Shown here piece after piece: positions 26,397-34,771 of a DNA stretch of 64,000 nt. Position numbers and translations under genes: made by a program. The notes under the pieces were generated by a model. It ran no database searches and had not been told where the DNA came from. It was given only the letters and a program-made list of their open reading frames with translations. Location: positions 310,001 to 374,000 of the forward strand of contig NZ_CP038143.1 of NCBI RefSeq assembly GCF_006542375.1. The letters are read 5' to 3'. This DNA is from Oecophyllibacter saccharovorans. GTDB lineage: Bacteria; Pseudomonadota; Alphaproteobacteria; Acetobacterales; Acetobacteraceae. Position 1 is the first letter of the stretch. Each line of letters starts with the position of its first letter.

Positions 26397-27871
26397 ACGC
26401 CCCACTCCACCAGAGCAAGCATAAAGCCGAGGAAAGCCATCCAGAAGCCTACACTGATCGAAGGCCAGCGCCACTCAGAGAGGGCATATTGCAGCTGCAG
26501 AAGACCCAGAAATTTTTTCAGACGCAAGGCCAGCCGGAAGGCGCGACGGGCCAGACGTTTCTGCATCAGACGCAGACGGACCAGATCCCCTGCCTCGCCA
26601 TCCGACAGCACAGTTCCAGAAGAAAAAAGATCCGGCCAGCGCAGCCCGAGAGCCGCACCATGATGACGCCAGGGCCTTACAAAAAAACACCAGAAGGCCA
26701 GCAGCATGCCCCAGCCCAGAGGCCAGGCCAGAAGCGCGCCGTCTCCACCGCGGATCTGCCAGAAGGCCTGCTGCCATCCTGCAGACCCGGTTTCTGCAGA
26801 AGTGATAAGAACATGCCCGGCCGGGACTGACAGGAGCACAAGTCCCAGCGGCACCAGAAACGCCCCGATCAGAAAAGCCAGAGTGATGGGGCGTCCCCCC
26901 AGCCAGGACAGCACGGCCAGTCCTTCAGCCAGGGAGAGCCCCCCCAGCAGACAGGCCAGAAACAGGCCTCCCGGGGTCCAGTCAGGTGTGCCTGTCGCCA
27001 GGCCGAGCGCTGCATGCAGTCCCAGCCACAGCACCAGAAAACCCGGCAGGGGCGGAACGGGAAGCAGCAGCCCCTCCCATCCTGGACGCAGCACACCAAG
27101 CGCCTGCAAGGCCAGGTCCAGCATAAGGGCAGCCAGCGCTGCCTGCGCGCTCGCCTCCAGCCCGGCGCTGGTGGCAGCCTGCATCAGGCCGAGCAGAATC
27201 ATGGGACGCATGGGCAGAAAGGCCGCTACCGCCCGCGGCGTGGGGTGAACTGCCAGGGCCGCCAGCCCCAGTGCCCCCATGATCACGACACTGCCACAGA
27301 GCCAGAGGGCCGGCATGGTAGGGTGAACATGTGCGGCCAGGCCGACTGCCAGAAAACTGCCTGCAACCTGCCCGCAGGCGCGGTGTCCGCCAGGCCAGAA
27401 CAGAACAGGCAACAGCGCCAACACGCCCCAGATACCGGGATAGAGGGCATAGACAAGCAGCAGAGGAATAGCGATGGCAGGCCGGCAGAAGGCTTCACCT
27501 GGGGCATGCAGCAGCAGAATGGCCGCACCGATGAACAGCACTGTGCCGGCTGGAATCCCGCACAGCAGCGCTGCGGCCACACAGAGAAGGCCCAGTCGGT
27601 CCAGGGTCAGCCGCGCCTGCAGCCTGGCCCCCAGATCTTCACGCCAGCGCGCCGCTTCCGCCAGTGTGTGCTGCAGCACCGCCCCCAGCGCCTGGGGCTG
27701 GAGCAGATATTTATGGATGAGACCCGCTCTCAGCCTGCTGGCCCGCAGACTGCCCAGCGTCAGGCCAGCCCCCCGCACTGACGCCAGATCCGGCAATGGC
27801 CGACCGACCAGCAGGGCTGCAGCCACCAGCAGGACTGCCAGAAAATAAGTCGGAAAATCCGTATGCACCAC
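26393..27871 (-). CDS. hyfB: HyfB/NuoL-like antiporter-type membrane subunit, degenerate
   Basis: 492 residues with about 13 hydrophobic segments, shorter than E. coli HyfB (about 670). There is no lysine between K54 and K438, so the conserved transmembrane lysines of NuoL-type subunits are absent. The segment matching the KxLLAYSS region reads PRAVAAFLPM. A C-terminal basic cluster (QKRLARRAFRLALRLKK) is followed by a last helix. It starts at GTG with a weak ribosome site, 83 bases after holC and on the same strand, so it may be read through from pepA-holC. It is the first gene of the six-gene block, and assignment as HyfB rests partly on gene order. Confidence 0.7.
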   Translation of the reverse strand: MVHTDFPTYFLAVLLVAAALLVGRPLPDLASVRGAGLTLGSLRASRLRAGLIHKYLLQPQALGAVLQHTLAEAARWREDLGARLQARLTLDRLGLLCVAAALLCGIPAGTVLFIGAAILLLHAPGEAFCRPAIAIPLLLVYALYPGIWGVLALLPVLFWPGGHRACGQVAGSFLAVGLAAHVHPTMPALWLCGSVVIMGALGLAALAVHPTPRAVAAFLPMRPMILLGLMQAATSAGLEASAQAALAALMLDLALQALGVLRPGWEGLLLPVPPLPGFLVLWLGLHAALGLATGTPDWTPGGLFLACLLGGLSLAEGLAVLSWLGGRPITLAFLIGAFLVPLGLVLLSVPAGHVLITSAETGSAGWQQAFWQIRGGDGALLAWPLGWGMLLAFWCFFVRPWRHHGAALGLRWPDLFSSGTVLSDGEAGDLVRLRLMQKRLARRAFRLALRLKKFLGLLQLQYALSEWRWPSISVGFWMAFLGFMLALVEWGV

Positions 27872-27954
27872 GCTTGTCGTCTGCTCTTTCTCGCTGGGGA
27901 CGCCCTCGGTTCAACTCCGCTGGTGCCCGCTTCGCTGCTGGGAGGCTAGGGCCA

Positions 27955-28443
27955 TCACCCGGCCTGGCACCAACCGGTTTCTTCCTGCTTCCAATAGGCC
28001 AGTTCGTGACCCGCTCCCTTAGCCGCCCGCCAGCGCTCCCGCGCACGGGTCACTGACTGCGGATCAGCCCCGTCAAACAGGTCGAAAACCCGCTTGAAGC
28101 CCGTCAGATCCTCGCCCCCCGCCCCGTCCACGCGAAACAGAAAGCGCGCCCCGTTCGGCACAGCATCATCGCAGGCCAGCCAGATGGGTTGAAAGGCTTC
28201 ATCGCCGTCATATACATGCCCGTGCGGCAGCCAGAGACACACAGAACTGCTCCACATGGCCTTGTCCAGCCCAGCCAGGGTGGTGGCATCAGGGCAGCGC
28301 ACGACTGAACGCTCCCCGGTTTTCAGGCTACGCTCCAGCAATCTGGGCAGCGCCTCAGCCAGGGGCGTGCGGGTCAGGTGGTAGAAGCCGACCTGGCTCC
28401 CCTCCTTCCCGCTGGTCGGCGTATCCGTGTCGGCACCGTTCAT
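27955..28443 (-). CDS. holC: DNA polymerase III chi subunit
   Basis: 162 residues. Chi links the clamp loader to single-strand binding protein at the replication fork. Typical features are VGFYHLTRTPLAEALPRLLERSL at the start, WSSSVCLWLPHG, PIWLACDD, and FKRVFDLFDG near the C-terminus. It starts 10 bases after the pepA stop, the standard pepA-holC pair. The ATG at 28443 is used; the frame continues upstream inside pepA to 28866 without homology. Confidence 0.93.
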   Translation of the reverse strand: MNGADTDTPTSGKEGSQVGFYHLTRTPLAEALPRLLERSLKTGERSVVRCPDATTLAGLDKAMWSSSVCLWLPHGHVYDGDEAFQPIWLACDDAVPNGARFLFRVDGAGGEDLTGFKRVFDLFDGADPQSVTRARERWRAAKGAGHELAYWKQEETGWCQAG

Positions 28444-28453
28444 GAAAGGCTGA

Positions 28454-30016
28454 TCATTTCTTCCGTGCGTTGTTATTACGATCGGATTTCCCACCCTCAG
28501 CCTGACCTTCATGGGTGCGGACAAAGGTATCGAGCAACTGTACTCCGAAACCGCTGGCGCCTTTGGGCTTGGTTGGCAGCCCCTTGGCCAGCCAGGCGGT
28601 CCCGGCAATGTCGAGATGCGCCCAGGGGGTATCGCCTGTGAAACGCTTGAGGAACTCGGCTGCCTGGATGGAACCGCCTGCCCGCGTGCCGATATTCTTG
28701 ACATCCGCAACGTCTGAATCGAGCAGCTTGTTGTAAGCCGGGCCCATCGGCATCCGCCAGAGTTTCTCATCTTTTTCCAGCCCTGCAGCTTCCAGCTGGC
28801 GGGCCAGCACGTCATCACTGCTGAAGAGGCCGGCATATTCAGAGCCCAGAGAAACGACGATCGCACCGGTCAGCGTGGCCAGATCAATCATCAGCGAAGG
28901 CGCGTATTCCCGGTTCACGTAAGTCAGCAGATCCGCGAGCACCAGACGCCCTTCCGCATCGGTATTGAGAATTTCGATGGTCTGGCCGCTCAGGCTGGTC
29001 ACGATGTCACCCGGACGCTGCGCGTCACCGGAGGGCATGTTCTCCACCAGCCCCACGATTCCGACGGCATTGACGGGCGCCTTGCGCAGAGCCAGGGCCT
29101 GCATCAGCCCCACGACGGTTGCCGCACCGCCCATATCCGTTTTCATTTCCTCCATACCGGCGGAGGGCTTGATGGAAATTCCGCCTGTATCGAAGGTCAC
29201 GCCTTTGCCGACAAATGCGAGCGGCGCTTCATCGCCACCGCCTCGGTGGCGCATGATGACTGTATAAGGCCGGTGCGCACTGCCCTGCGCCACCCCCAGA
29301 AGAGCGCCGAAACCGAGTTCGCGCATCCGCTTCTCGTCCAGCACTTCCACTTCCAGGCCCTGCTGGCGCAGAGCTTCGATACGGTCACGAAAATTTTCAG
29401 GCGTCAGCACATTGGCCGGCTCACTCACCAGATCGCGGGTCAGGAACACCCCCTGGCTCACCGCATCAAGCTCCGGCCAGCGCTGACGCGCCGCAGCCAC
29501 ATCCTGCTCATCGGCAAGCGCGACCGTCAGACGAGTGAGCGGCGTTTCCTTGGAGGGCTGGGTCCGGTAACGGTCGAAGCGGTAGGCAGCCAACCGCGCA
29601 CCCAGAGCTGCTTCAGGCGCGAAAACCGCCAGGCTCTGGGGCACTACCAGAAGGGCCGAACCGTCGCCGAGCTTGCTGCCGGTCAACGCGCCGACCGCCC
29701 GTCCGGCAGCCTGCTCCACGGCCAGGCCTTCCGGCACAGACGCAGGGTTGCCCTCGCCCTCAGCCGCACAGCCAACCAGCTGGATCTGAGCGATCCCCTG
29801 CGCCGGGGTCGCCAGACCCACCACCTGTCCTGCAGTGCCTTCAAACCCGCGCAGCGCTGCCAGGCGCGTCAGCGCCCCCCCTGCCAGCGTGTCGAGCTGC
29901 TTGAAAACCGGCGTATCAGCGTAATTTTTCCCATCACACAACAGGGCGATCGAAAGCGGCGCAGCGTCCGAGCCCGTCAGCGAGGAGGGAAGAGTATCGA
30001 ATGAAACCTGAAGCAT
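28454..30016 (-). CDS. pepA: Leucyl aminopeptidase (cytosol aminopeptidase, M17)
   Basis: 520 residues. It removes N-terminal residues from peptides and in E. coli PepA also binds DNA. The M17 catalytic half is clear: [17 protein letters not shown] with the metal-binding Lys/Asp, the [10 protein letters not shown] block, and [12 protein letters not shown] with the Asp/Glu ligands and catalytic Arg. A less conserved N-terminal domain covers about 1-170. The last residues are polar ([11 protein letters not shown]). It is divergent from cysQ. Confidence 0.96.
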   Translation of the reverse strand: MLQVSFDTLPSSLTGSDAAPLSIALLCDGKNYADTPVFKQLDTLAGGALTRLAALRGFEGTAGQVVGLATPAQGIAQIQLVGCAAEGEGNPASVPEGLAVEQAAGRAVGALTGSKLGDGSALLVVPQSLAVFAPEAALGARLAAYRFDRYRTQPSKETPLTRLTVALADEQDVAAARQRWPELDAVSQGVFLTRDLVSEPANVLTPENFRDRIEALRQQGLEVEVLDEKRMRELGFGALLGVAQGSAHRPYTVIMRHRGGGDEAPLAFVGKGVTFDTGGISIKPSAGMEEMKTDMGGAATVVGLMQALALRKAPVNAVGIVGLVENMPSGDAQRPGDIVTSLSGQTIEILNTDAEGRLVLADLLTYVNREYAPSLMIDLATLTGAIVVSLGSEYAGLFSSDDVLARQLEAAGLEKDEKLWRMPMGPAYNKLLDSDVADVKNIGTRAGGSIQAAEFLKRFTGDTPWAHLDIAGTAWLAKGLPTKPKGASGFGVQLLDTFVRTHEGQAEGGKSDRNNNARKK

Positions 30017-30385
30017 GACGGATCACCTCAATTGCAGTCGGTAGGGAAAGGGTAGAAAAATGAATTGGCAGGAAAAAGACGCAGGAAAAGACAAAGACAT
30101 AAAAGCTGTCTGCGCCAGATCCGGCAGTTTTGCCGGCGGGTAAGGGCAAGCAGGAATTTTGGGACAAATTAGCGTGTCTGCCCCAAGACATAAAGTAACC
30201 TGCTCCAAAGCGCCTGCTGTTCCTCTGCAACGGCACCCGCCCCCTTCCGGGCCACGCAAACGACACATGGAACCTCCCGAGAAATGTCAAGTGACGGGTT
30301 CCTGCGAATCGGATAGCCTGACTGGCAGGGCCAGTTCTCTGTGCCAGGCCCTTTCGCTTGCGGCTCTTTCAAAGCCGGAGGCCTG
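30017..30385. other. Divergent intergenic region pepA / cysQ
   Basis: 369 bases with no supported gene. It is A-rich on the plus strand near 30050-30110 and contains a perfect 6-bp stem (CCGGCA/TGCCGG) at 30121-30136 that lacks a T tract. It should hold the divergent promoters, but I could not place a good -35/-10 pair. Confidence 0.5.
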
Positions 30386-31216
30386 ATGATGGAGACAACG
30401 GAGATGCAGCCCCCTTCTCCCTGCCCTGATGACCGCACTCTTCTCGCACTGGCGGAAGATATCGTGGCCAAAGCAGCCGACATCGTTCTGGAGATCCGCA
30501 AGCGTGGCTTCCGCACCGAGGTCAAGGCTGATTCGTCGCTCGTCACTGAGGCCGATAAGGCTTCGGAAGCCTATATTCTGGCCCGCCTGCGTGAAGCCTG
30601 CCCCGATATCGCGGCCATCGGGGAGGAGGAAACAGCGGCCGGTCACCAGGTTGAACCGGGCGAAACCTACTGGCTGGTGGATCCCCTTGACGGAACAAGA
30701 GGCTTTGCGGCCGGGCGGGATGAATTTGCGATCAATATCGGCCTGGTCCGCAACGGGCGCGCCGTGCTGGGGGTGGTCGCCATTCCCGCCTATCACCAGA
30801 TCTATGCCGGGGGTCCGGGCCTGGGCGTGCGGCGCATTGATACGCGGACCGGCACCGTCACGCCCATTCATGTCCGCCCCACCCCGCCTGAAGGGCTGAA
30901 AATCCTCTCCTCCTCCTATCTCGGCAGTGAACGCTGTCCGAGCAACTGGCTGGATGGGCAAAAGGTCGCTTCCGTCCACCCCATGGGATCAGCCATCAAG
31001 TTCGTCCGGATTGCCGAAGGCAATGGCGATTTCTATCCCCGCCTGGGGCCGACTATGGAGTGGGATACCGCAGCCCCCCAAGCCATTCTTGAAGAGGCGG
31101 GCGGCCAGCTCCTGACCGCAGAGGGCCAGCCGCTGCATTACGGCAAACCGGGGTGGAAAAATCCCCACTTCTACTGTACGGGAGCCGGCACTCCTTCCAC
31201 CCCGAAACCTCAATAA
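30386..31216 (+). CDS. cysQ: 3'(2'),5'-bisphosphate nucleotidase CysQ
   Basis: 276 residues, inositol monophosphatase superfamily. CysQ hydrolyses adenosine 3',5'-bisphosphate left over from sulfate assimilation. Metal-site motifs are present: IGEEET, WLVDPLDGTRGF, and near the C-terminus MEWDTAAPQAILEEAGG. The ATG at 30386 (or the next codon, 30389) is preceded by GGAGG; the longer frame from 30341 has no such site. An inositol-1-phosphatase is the alternative, but the GTRGF form favours CysQ. It is followed by tsaC after 17 bases. Confidence 0.9.
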   Translation: MMETTEMQPPSPCPDDRTLLALAEDIVAKAADIVLEIRKRGFRTEVKADSSLVTEADKASEAYILARLREACPDIAAIGEEETAAGHQVEPGETYWLVDPLDGTRGFAAGRDEFAINIGLVRNGRAVLGVVAIPAYHQIYAGGPGLGVRRIDTRTGTVTPIHVRPTPPEGLKILSSSYLGSERCPSNWLDGQKVASVHPMGSAIKFVRIAEGNGDFYPRLGPTMEWDTAAPQAILEEAGGQLLTAEGQPLHYGKPGWKNPHFYCTGAGTPSTPKPQ

Positions 31217-31233
31217 CAAAATAGGCCAGCGCC

Positions 31234-32280
31234 ATGACGGGAACAGCTCCCTCCCGCCAGACAGAACGACTTCCAGCCAGTTATGACGGCATCCGGCGCG
31301 CAGCAGAACTGCTGCGCCATGGCGGTGTCGTGGCTTTCGGCACTGAAACGGTCTACGGCCTTGGCGCTCTTTCCACATCAGGGAAAGCGGTAGAACGGAT
31401 CTATACCGTCAAGGGACGTCCTTCCTTCAATCCCCTCATCAGCCATGTTGCCACCGCCACGCAGGCTTTTGCCGAAGCAGCGCCCGATTTCCCCCTCCGC
31501 GCTCTGGCCCACCAGCTGGCAGATGCCTTCTGGCCTGGCCCACTTACCCTGGTAGTACCCCGCGCACCGACAAGCCGGATCAGTAAGGCGGTTTCAGCAG
31601 GACTGGGCTCCATTGCGCTTCGCGTTCCGCAGGGGCGGATCGTTCAGGAGCTACTGGCTCTGGTCGGCGCCCCGGTGGCCGCACCTTCCGCCAACCGTTC
31701 CGGTGCCGTCAGCCCTTCGACGGCCCGTCATGTCCTTGACGGGCTCGACGGCCGCATTGACGCCGTGCTCGACAGTGGGCCAAGCGGGATCGGCGTGGAA
31801 AGCACGATCGTCGATCTTTCAGGCGAGCGCCCACGCCTGCTGCGGCCCGGCGGCATCACGCGCGAGGCGCTGGAGGAAATCTGCGGGCCCTTGGAAAGTG
31901 CTGCCGCTCTTCCCTCTTCTGAAACTCCCTCGCCCAAAGCGCCTGGCCAGCTTTCCTCCCATTATGCGCCCAGCCTGCCGGTGACGTTGAACGTGACCGA
32001 TCCTGCCACTGAGCAGGCCGTACTGGCCTTCGGAAAAACAGGAGAAGCTGGCCCCGCAAACAGTGCTGACAGGCTGATCTGGAATCTCAGTGAAAGCGGT
32101 GATCTGGCTGAGGCGGCGGCGCGGCTTTATGCCGGACTGCGTTTTCTTGACACGGAAGGCACCCGGCGCGGGCTCAAGGGCATTGCCGTTCAGCCTATCC
32201 CCGCTGAAGGACTGGGAGAAGCGCTGAACGACAGGCTGAAACGCGCAGCCGCGCCTCGCAAGGCAATCCCGGTCAGCTAG
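31234..32280 (+). CDS. tsaC: L-threonylcarbamoyladenylate synthase (Sua5/TsaC type)
   Basis: 348 residues. It makes threonylcarbamoyl-AMP for the t6A37 modification of tRNAs reading ANN codons. The YrdC domain (about 15-215) has GGVVAFGTETVYGLGALST, KGRPSFNPLISHV, PSANRSGAVSPSTARHV and GVESTIVDLS. A C-terminal Sua5 domain (about 250-345), linked by a Pro-rich hinge with SSHYAPSLPV, marks the longer Sua5 form. Confidence 0.95.
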   Translation: MTGTAPSRQTERLPASYDGIRRAAELLRHGGVVAFGTETVYGLGALSTSGKAVERIYTVKGRPSFNPLISHVATATQAFAEAAPDFPLRALAHQLADAFWPGPLTLVVPRAPTSRISKAVSAGLGSIALRVPQGRIVQELLALVGAPVAAPSANRSGAVSPSTARHVLDGLDGRIDAVLDSGPSGIGVESTIVDLSGERPRLLRPGGITREALEEICGPLESAAALPSSETPSPKAPGQLSSHYAPSLPVTLNVTDPATEQAVLAFGKTGEAGPANSADRLIWNLSESGDLAEAAARLYAGLRFLDTEGTRRGLKGIAVQPIPAEGLGEALNDRLKRAAAPRKAIPVS

Positions 32281-32394
32281 CTGATTGAAGCCTTTACCGT
32301 TCTGGGCCATTTTCGTTCTGTAGGGTCCGCTTACCCGGAGCCCTGCACAGCCTGTACAAAGCAAAATGTGCGAAATGCACTCCCGGAGCCTGCC

Positions 32395-33519
32395 ATGGCC
32401 GCTGCGCCCACACCGCCCTTGCCGCTGCTTGACCACTATATCCTGCGGCAGCTGCTGGTGGCCCTTCTGGCGCTGACCGGCGGGGCGGTGGCGCTGATCT
32501 GGCTGACGCAATCGCTGCATTTTGTCACCCTCATCGTCCAGCACGGACTCTCCCTGCGCGCCTTTTTGCATCTGACCCTGCTGATGGCGCCAAGCTTTGC
32601 CGTCGTCATCCTGCCGGTCACGACGTTTCTGGTAATTCTGTTTCTGTACCAGAAGCTGGCCGGCGACCGGGAACTGACCGTCATGCATGCCGCGGGGCTG
32701 TCCACGCTCAGGCTGGCGCGACCCGGACTCCTCTGTGCGCTGGCCGCCACAGGTGCCAGTCTTGTGCTCTCCCTCTGGCTCGCTCCTGTTTCCTATCACG
32801 CCTTTCACGCCTATGAATTCCAGATCAGAAACCGCCTCGCTGCCTTCCTGCTGGAAGAAGGCGTTTTCACCCATGTTTCGGAAACGATGACGATCTACAT
32901 CCACAAACGTGACGGCTCCAATGCATTTCAGGGAGTAATGATCCAGGATAACCGGGACCCGGCCAATCCCGTGACAGTTCTGGCTGAGCGCGGCGCCATG
33001 GTTCCCGATGCGCTGAGGCCGCGCCTCGTCCTCTACAATGGTTCCCGTCAGGTCCTTGATCGCCGGACCCGGCAGCTGGCTATGCTGAATTTCGACCACA
33101 ACATGGTCGATCTCACCACCACCAGAGCCGGCGCCCATCAGAGCGAAGACGCTGCCGAACTGCCGCTGGGTCAGCTCCTGCACCCACCTGCCCAACTTTC
33201 ACAACATGTGCGCAACAAATGGCGCGTGGAAGGGCTGCACAGGCTGACCGGGCCCTTAAGCGCTTTTTCCTACAGCGTTATCGCCCTCGTCTGCGTCCTG
33301 CGTGGGCGCTTCTCCAAACACGGCAATTTCTGGCGCCCCCTGCTCGCCATTTTCCTGGTCGTGGGCCTGCTGACCTTCTCGCTGATGCTCAAGAGCATGA
33401 CGGCACGCACGCCTGCCCTGGCGCCCCTGATGGTCACCCTGGCGCTGCTGCCGGGCATGATCGGGCTCCTGTGTCTGTTCTTTGACGGACGCCGCACACG
33501 CCCGGCCCGGCCGGCCTGA
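32395..33519 (+). CDS. lptF: LPS export ABC permease LptF
   Basis: 374 residues. LptF and LptG form the permease of the LptB2FG transporter that lifts lipopolysaccharide from the inner membrane. YjgP/YjgQ layout: three N-terminal helices (YILRQLLVALLALTGG, then two more to about 120), a periplasmic jellyroll, and three C-terminal helices. ELTVMHAAGLSTLRL is the cytoplasmic coupling helix. The ATG at 32395 follows GGAG; a GTG at 32368 would add nine residues. lptG begins 10 bases on. Confidence 0.93.
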   Translation: MAAAPTPPLPLLDHYILRQLLVALLALTGGAVALIWLTQSLHFVTLIVQHGLSLRAFLHLTLLMAPSFAVVILPVTTFLVILFLYQKLAGDRELTVMHAAGLSTLRLARPGLLCALAATGASLVLSLWLAPVSYHAFHAYEFQIRNRLAAFLLEEGVFTHVSETMTIYIHKRDGSNAFQGVMIQDNRDPANPVTVLAERGAMVPDALRPRLVLYNGSRQVLDRRTRQLAMLNFDHNMVDLTTTRAGAHQSEDAAELPLGQLLHPPAQLSQHVRNKWRVEGLHRLTGPLSAFSYSVIALVCVLRGRFSKHGNFWRPLLAIFLVVGLLTFSLMLKSMTARTPALAPLMVTLALLPGMIGLLCLFFDGRRTRPARPA

Positions 33520-33529
33520 TGTGTAGCCC

Positions 33530-34771
33530 ATGACTTCTTCTGGCACCCCTGCAGGCGGGGAGATGGCTGAAAATGCCCGTCTTCTGCGCGCACGCACCGC
33601 CCAGAATGACACGCAACGGGCAAGGCGCATGGGCAATGTGGAAGCAAGCCATGCGCATTTCTCCACGACCCTGGCGCGTTATTTCGGGCGACGCTTCCTT
33701 CTGGTCGCTCTGGCCGTCACCCTGGCTCTGACAGCGCTGATCACCCTGTTTGATTTCATCGACCTTCTGCGGCGTGCTTCAGCGCATCCTGCAGCCTCTT
33801 CGGCGCTTGTGCTGCAGATTGCCGCCCTGCACATGCCGTATTACCTGATCTTCGTGCTGCCTTTTGCGATGCTGCTGGGCGGAATGATCTGTTTTGCCCG
33901 CCTTGCACGCTCTTCGGAACTGATCGTGGCGCGGGCCAGCGGCCAGTCGGCCTGGCAGTTTCTCAGCGCCCCCGTGGGCTGCGCGGTCATGCTGGGCGTG
34001 CTGGCCACCGCTGCGCTGACCCCTCTTTCCTCGCGCATGTACAGCCATGCCGAAATGCTTGATGAAATCTGGCTCAGGGACGGCACGGGACCGATGCTGC
34101 TTTCTCACGGCACATTGTGGCTGCGCCAGGATATGGACGGTCCGTATTCTGCCGGCAGGCAGGCCATCATCCATGTGCGCGATATGCATCTCCAGCCGGA
34201 CGGAAAGCTGCACGTTACCGGTGTCACGGTGCTGCAGCTCGATTCCCGCAACCAGCTTCTGGCCCGTCTCGAAGCCCCGAACGGTCAGCTGGACGGAAAA
34301 ACGTGGATTTTCAACCACACTCTTTCATTTTCTGCGGCGCATCCGCCACATGAACTCGGAACAGTGACCCTCCCTTCCGCCTTTACTGTCGCACGGATCC
34401 GCAGCAGCGCTTCCCCGCCGGACACGCTTTCTGTCTGGGCCCTGCCGGGCTTCATCAGGCTTCTCGGCAGTTCCGGCTTTCCCACCCTGCCACACCGCCT
34501 GCGATTGCAGGCCCTGTTGGCGCTGCCCATTCTTGCTGGTACAATGACCTTGGTTTCTGCCGGATTCTCAATGCGCCCTGCCCGCAGGGGCGGGGTGATG
34601 CGCCTGCTGGGTGCGGGGGTCGCGGCAGGCTTTGCTTTGTTCACGGTCTCAAAAGTGGCTGAACAACTCGGGAAATCTGGAGCCCTGCCGCCTGTTCTGG
34701 CCGCATGGGCCCCGGCTGGAGCAGGGCTCTGTCTTGCAGCAGCCTTGCTACTGCATATGGAGGACGGCTGA
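33530..34771 (+). CDS. lptG: LPS export ABC permease LptG
   Basis: 413 residues, partner of LptF. YjgP/YjgQ family: N-terminal helix with FGRRFLLVALAVTLALTALITLFDFIDLLRR, helices 2-3 with PYYLIFVLPFAMLLGG, the coupling segment RSSELIVARASGQSAWQFL, a periplasmic domain with LEAPNGQLDGKTWIF, and three C-terminal helices. The first about 45 residues are a polar extension, and in-frame ATGs within it could be the true start. Its stop overlaps the lptD start (TGATG). Confidence 0.93.
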   Translation: MTSSGTPAGGEMAENARLLRARTAQNDTQRARRMGNVEASHAHFSTTLARYFGRRFLLVALAVTLALTALITLFDFIDLLRRASAHPAASSALVLQIAALHMPYYLIFVLPFAMLLGGMICFARLARSSELIVARASGQSAWQFLSAPVGCAVMLGVLATAALTPLSSRMYSHAEMLDEIWLRDGTGPMLLSHGTLWLRQDMDGPYSAGRQAIIHVRDMHLQPDGKLHVTGVTVLQLDSRNQLLARLEAPNGQLDGKTWIFNHTLSFSAAHPPHELGTVTLPSAFTVARIRSSASPPDTLSVWALPGFIRLLGSSGFPTLPHRLRLQALLALPILAGTMTLVSAGFSMRPARRGGVMRLLGAGVAAGFALFTVSKVAEQLGKSGALPPVLAAWAPAGAGLCLAAALLLHMEDG

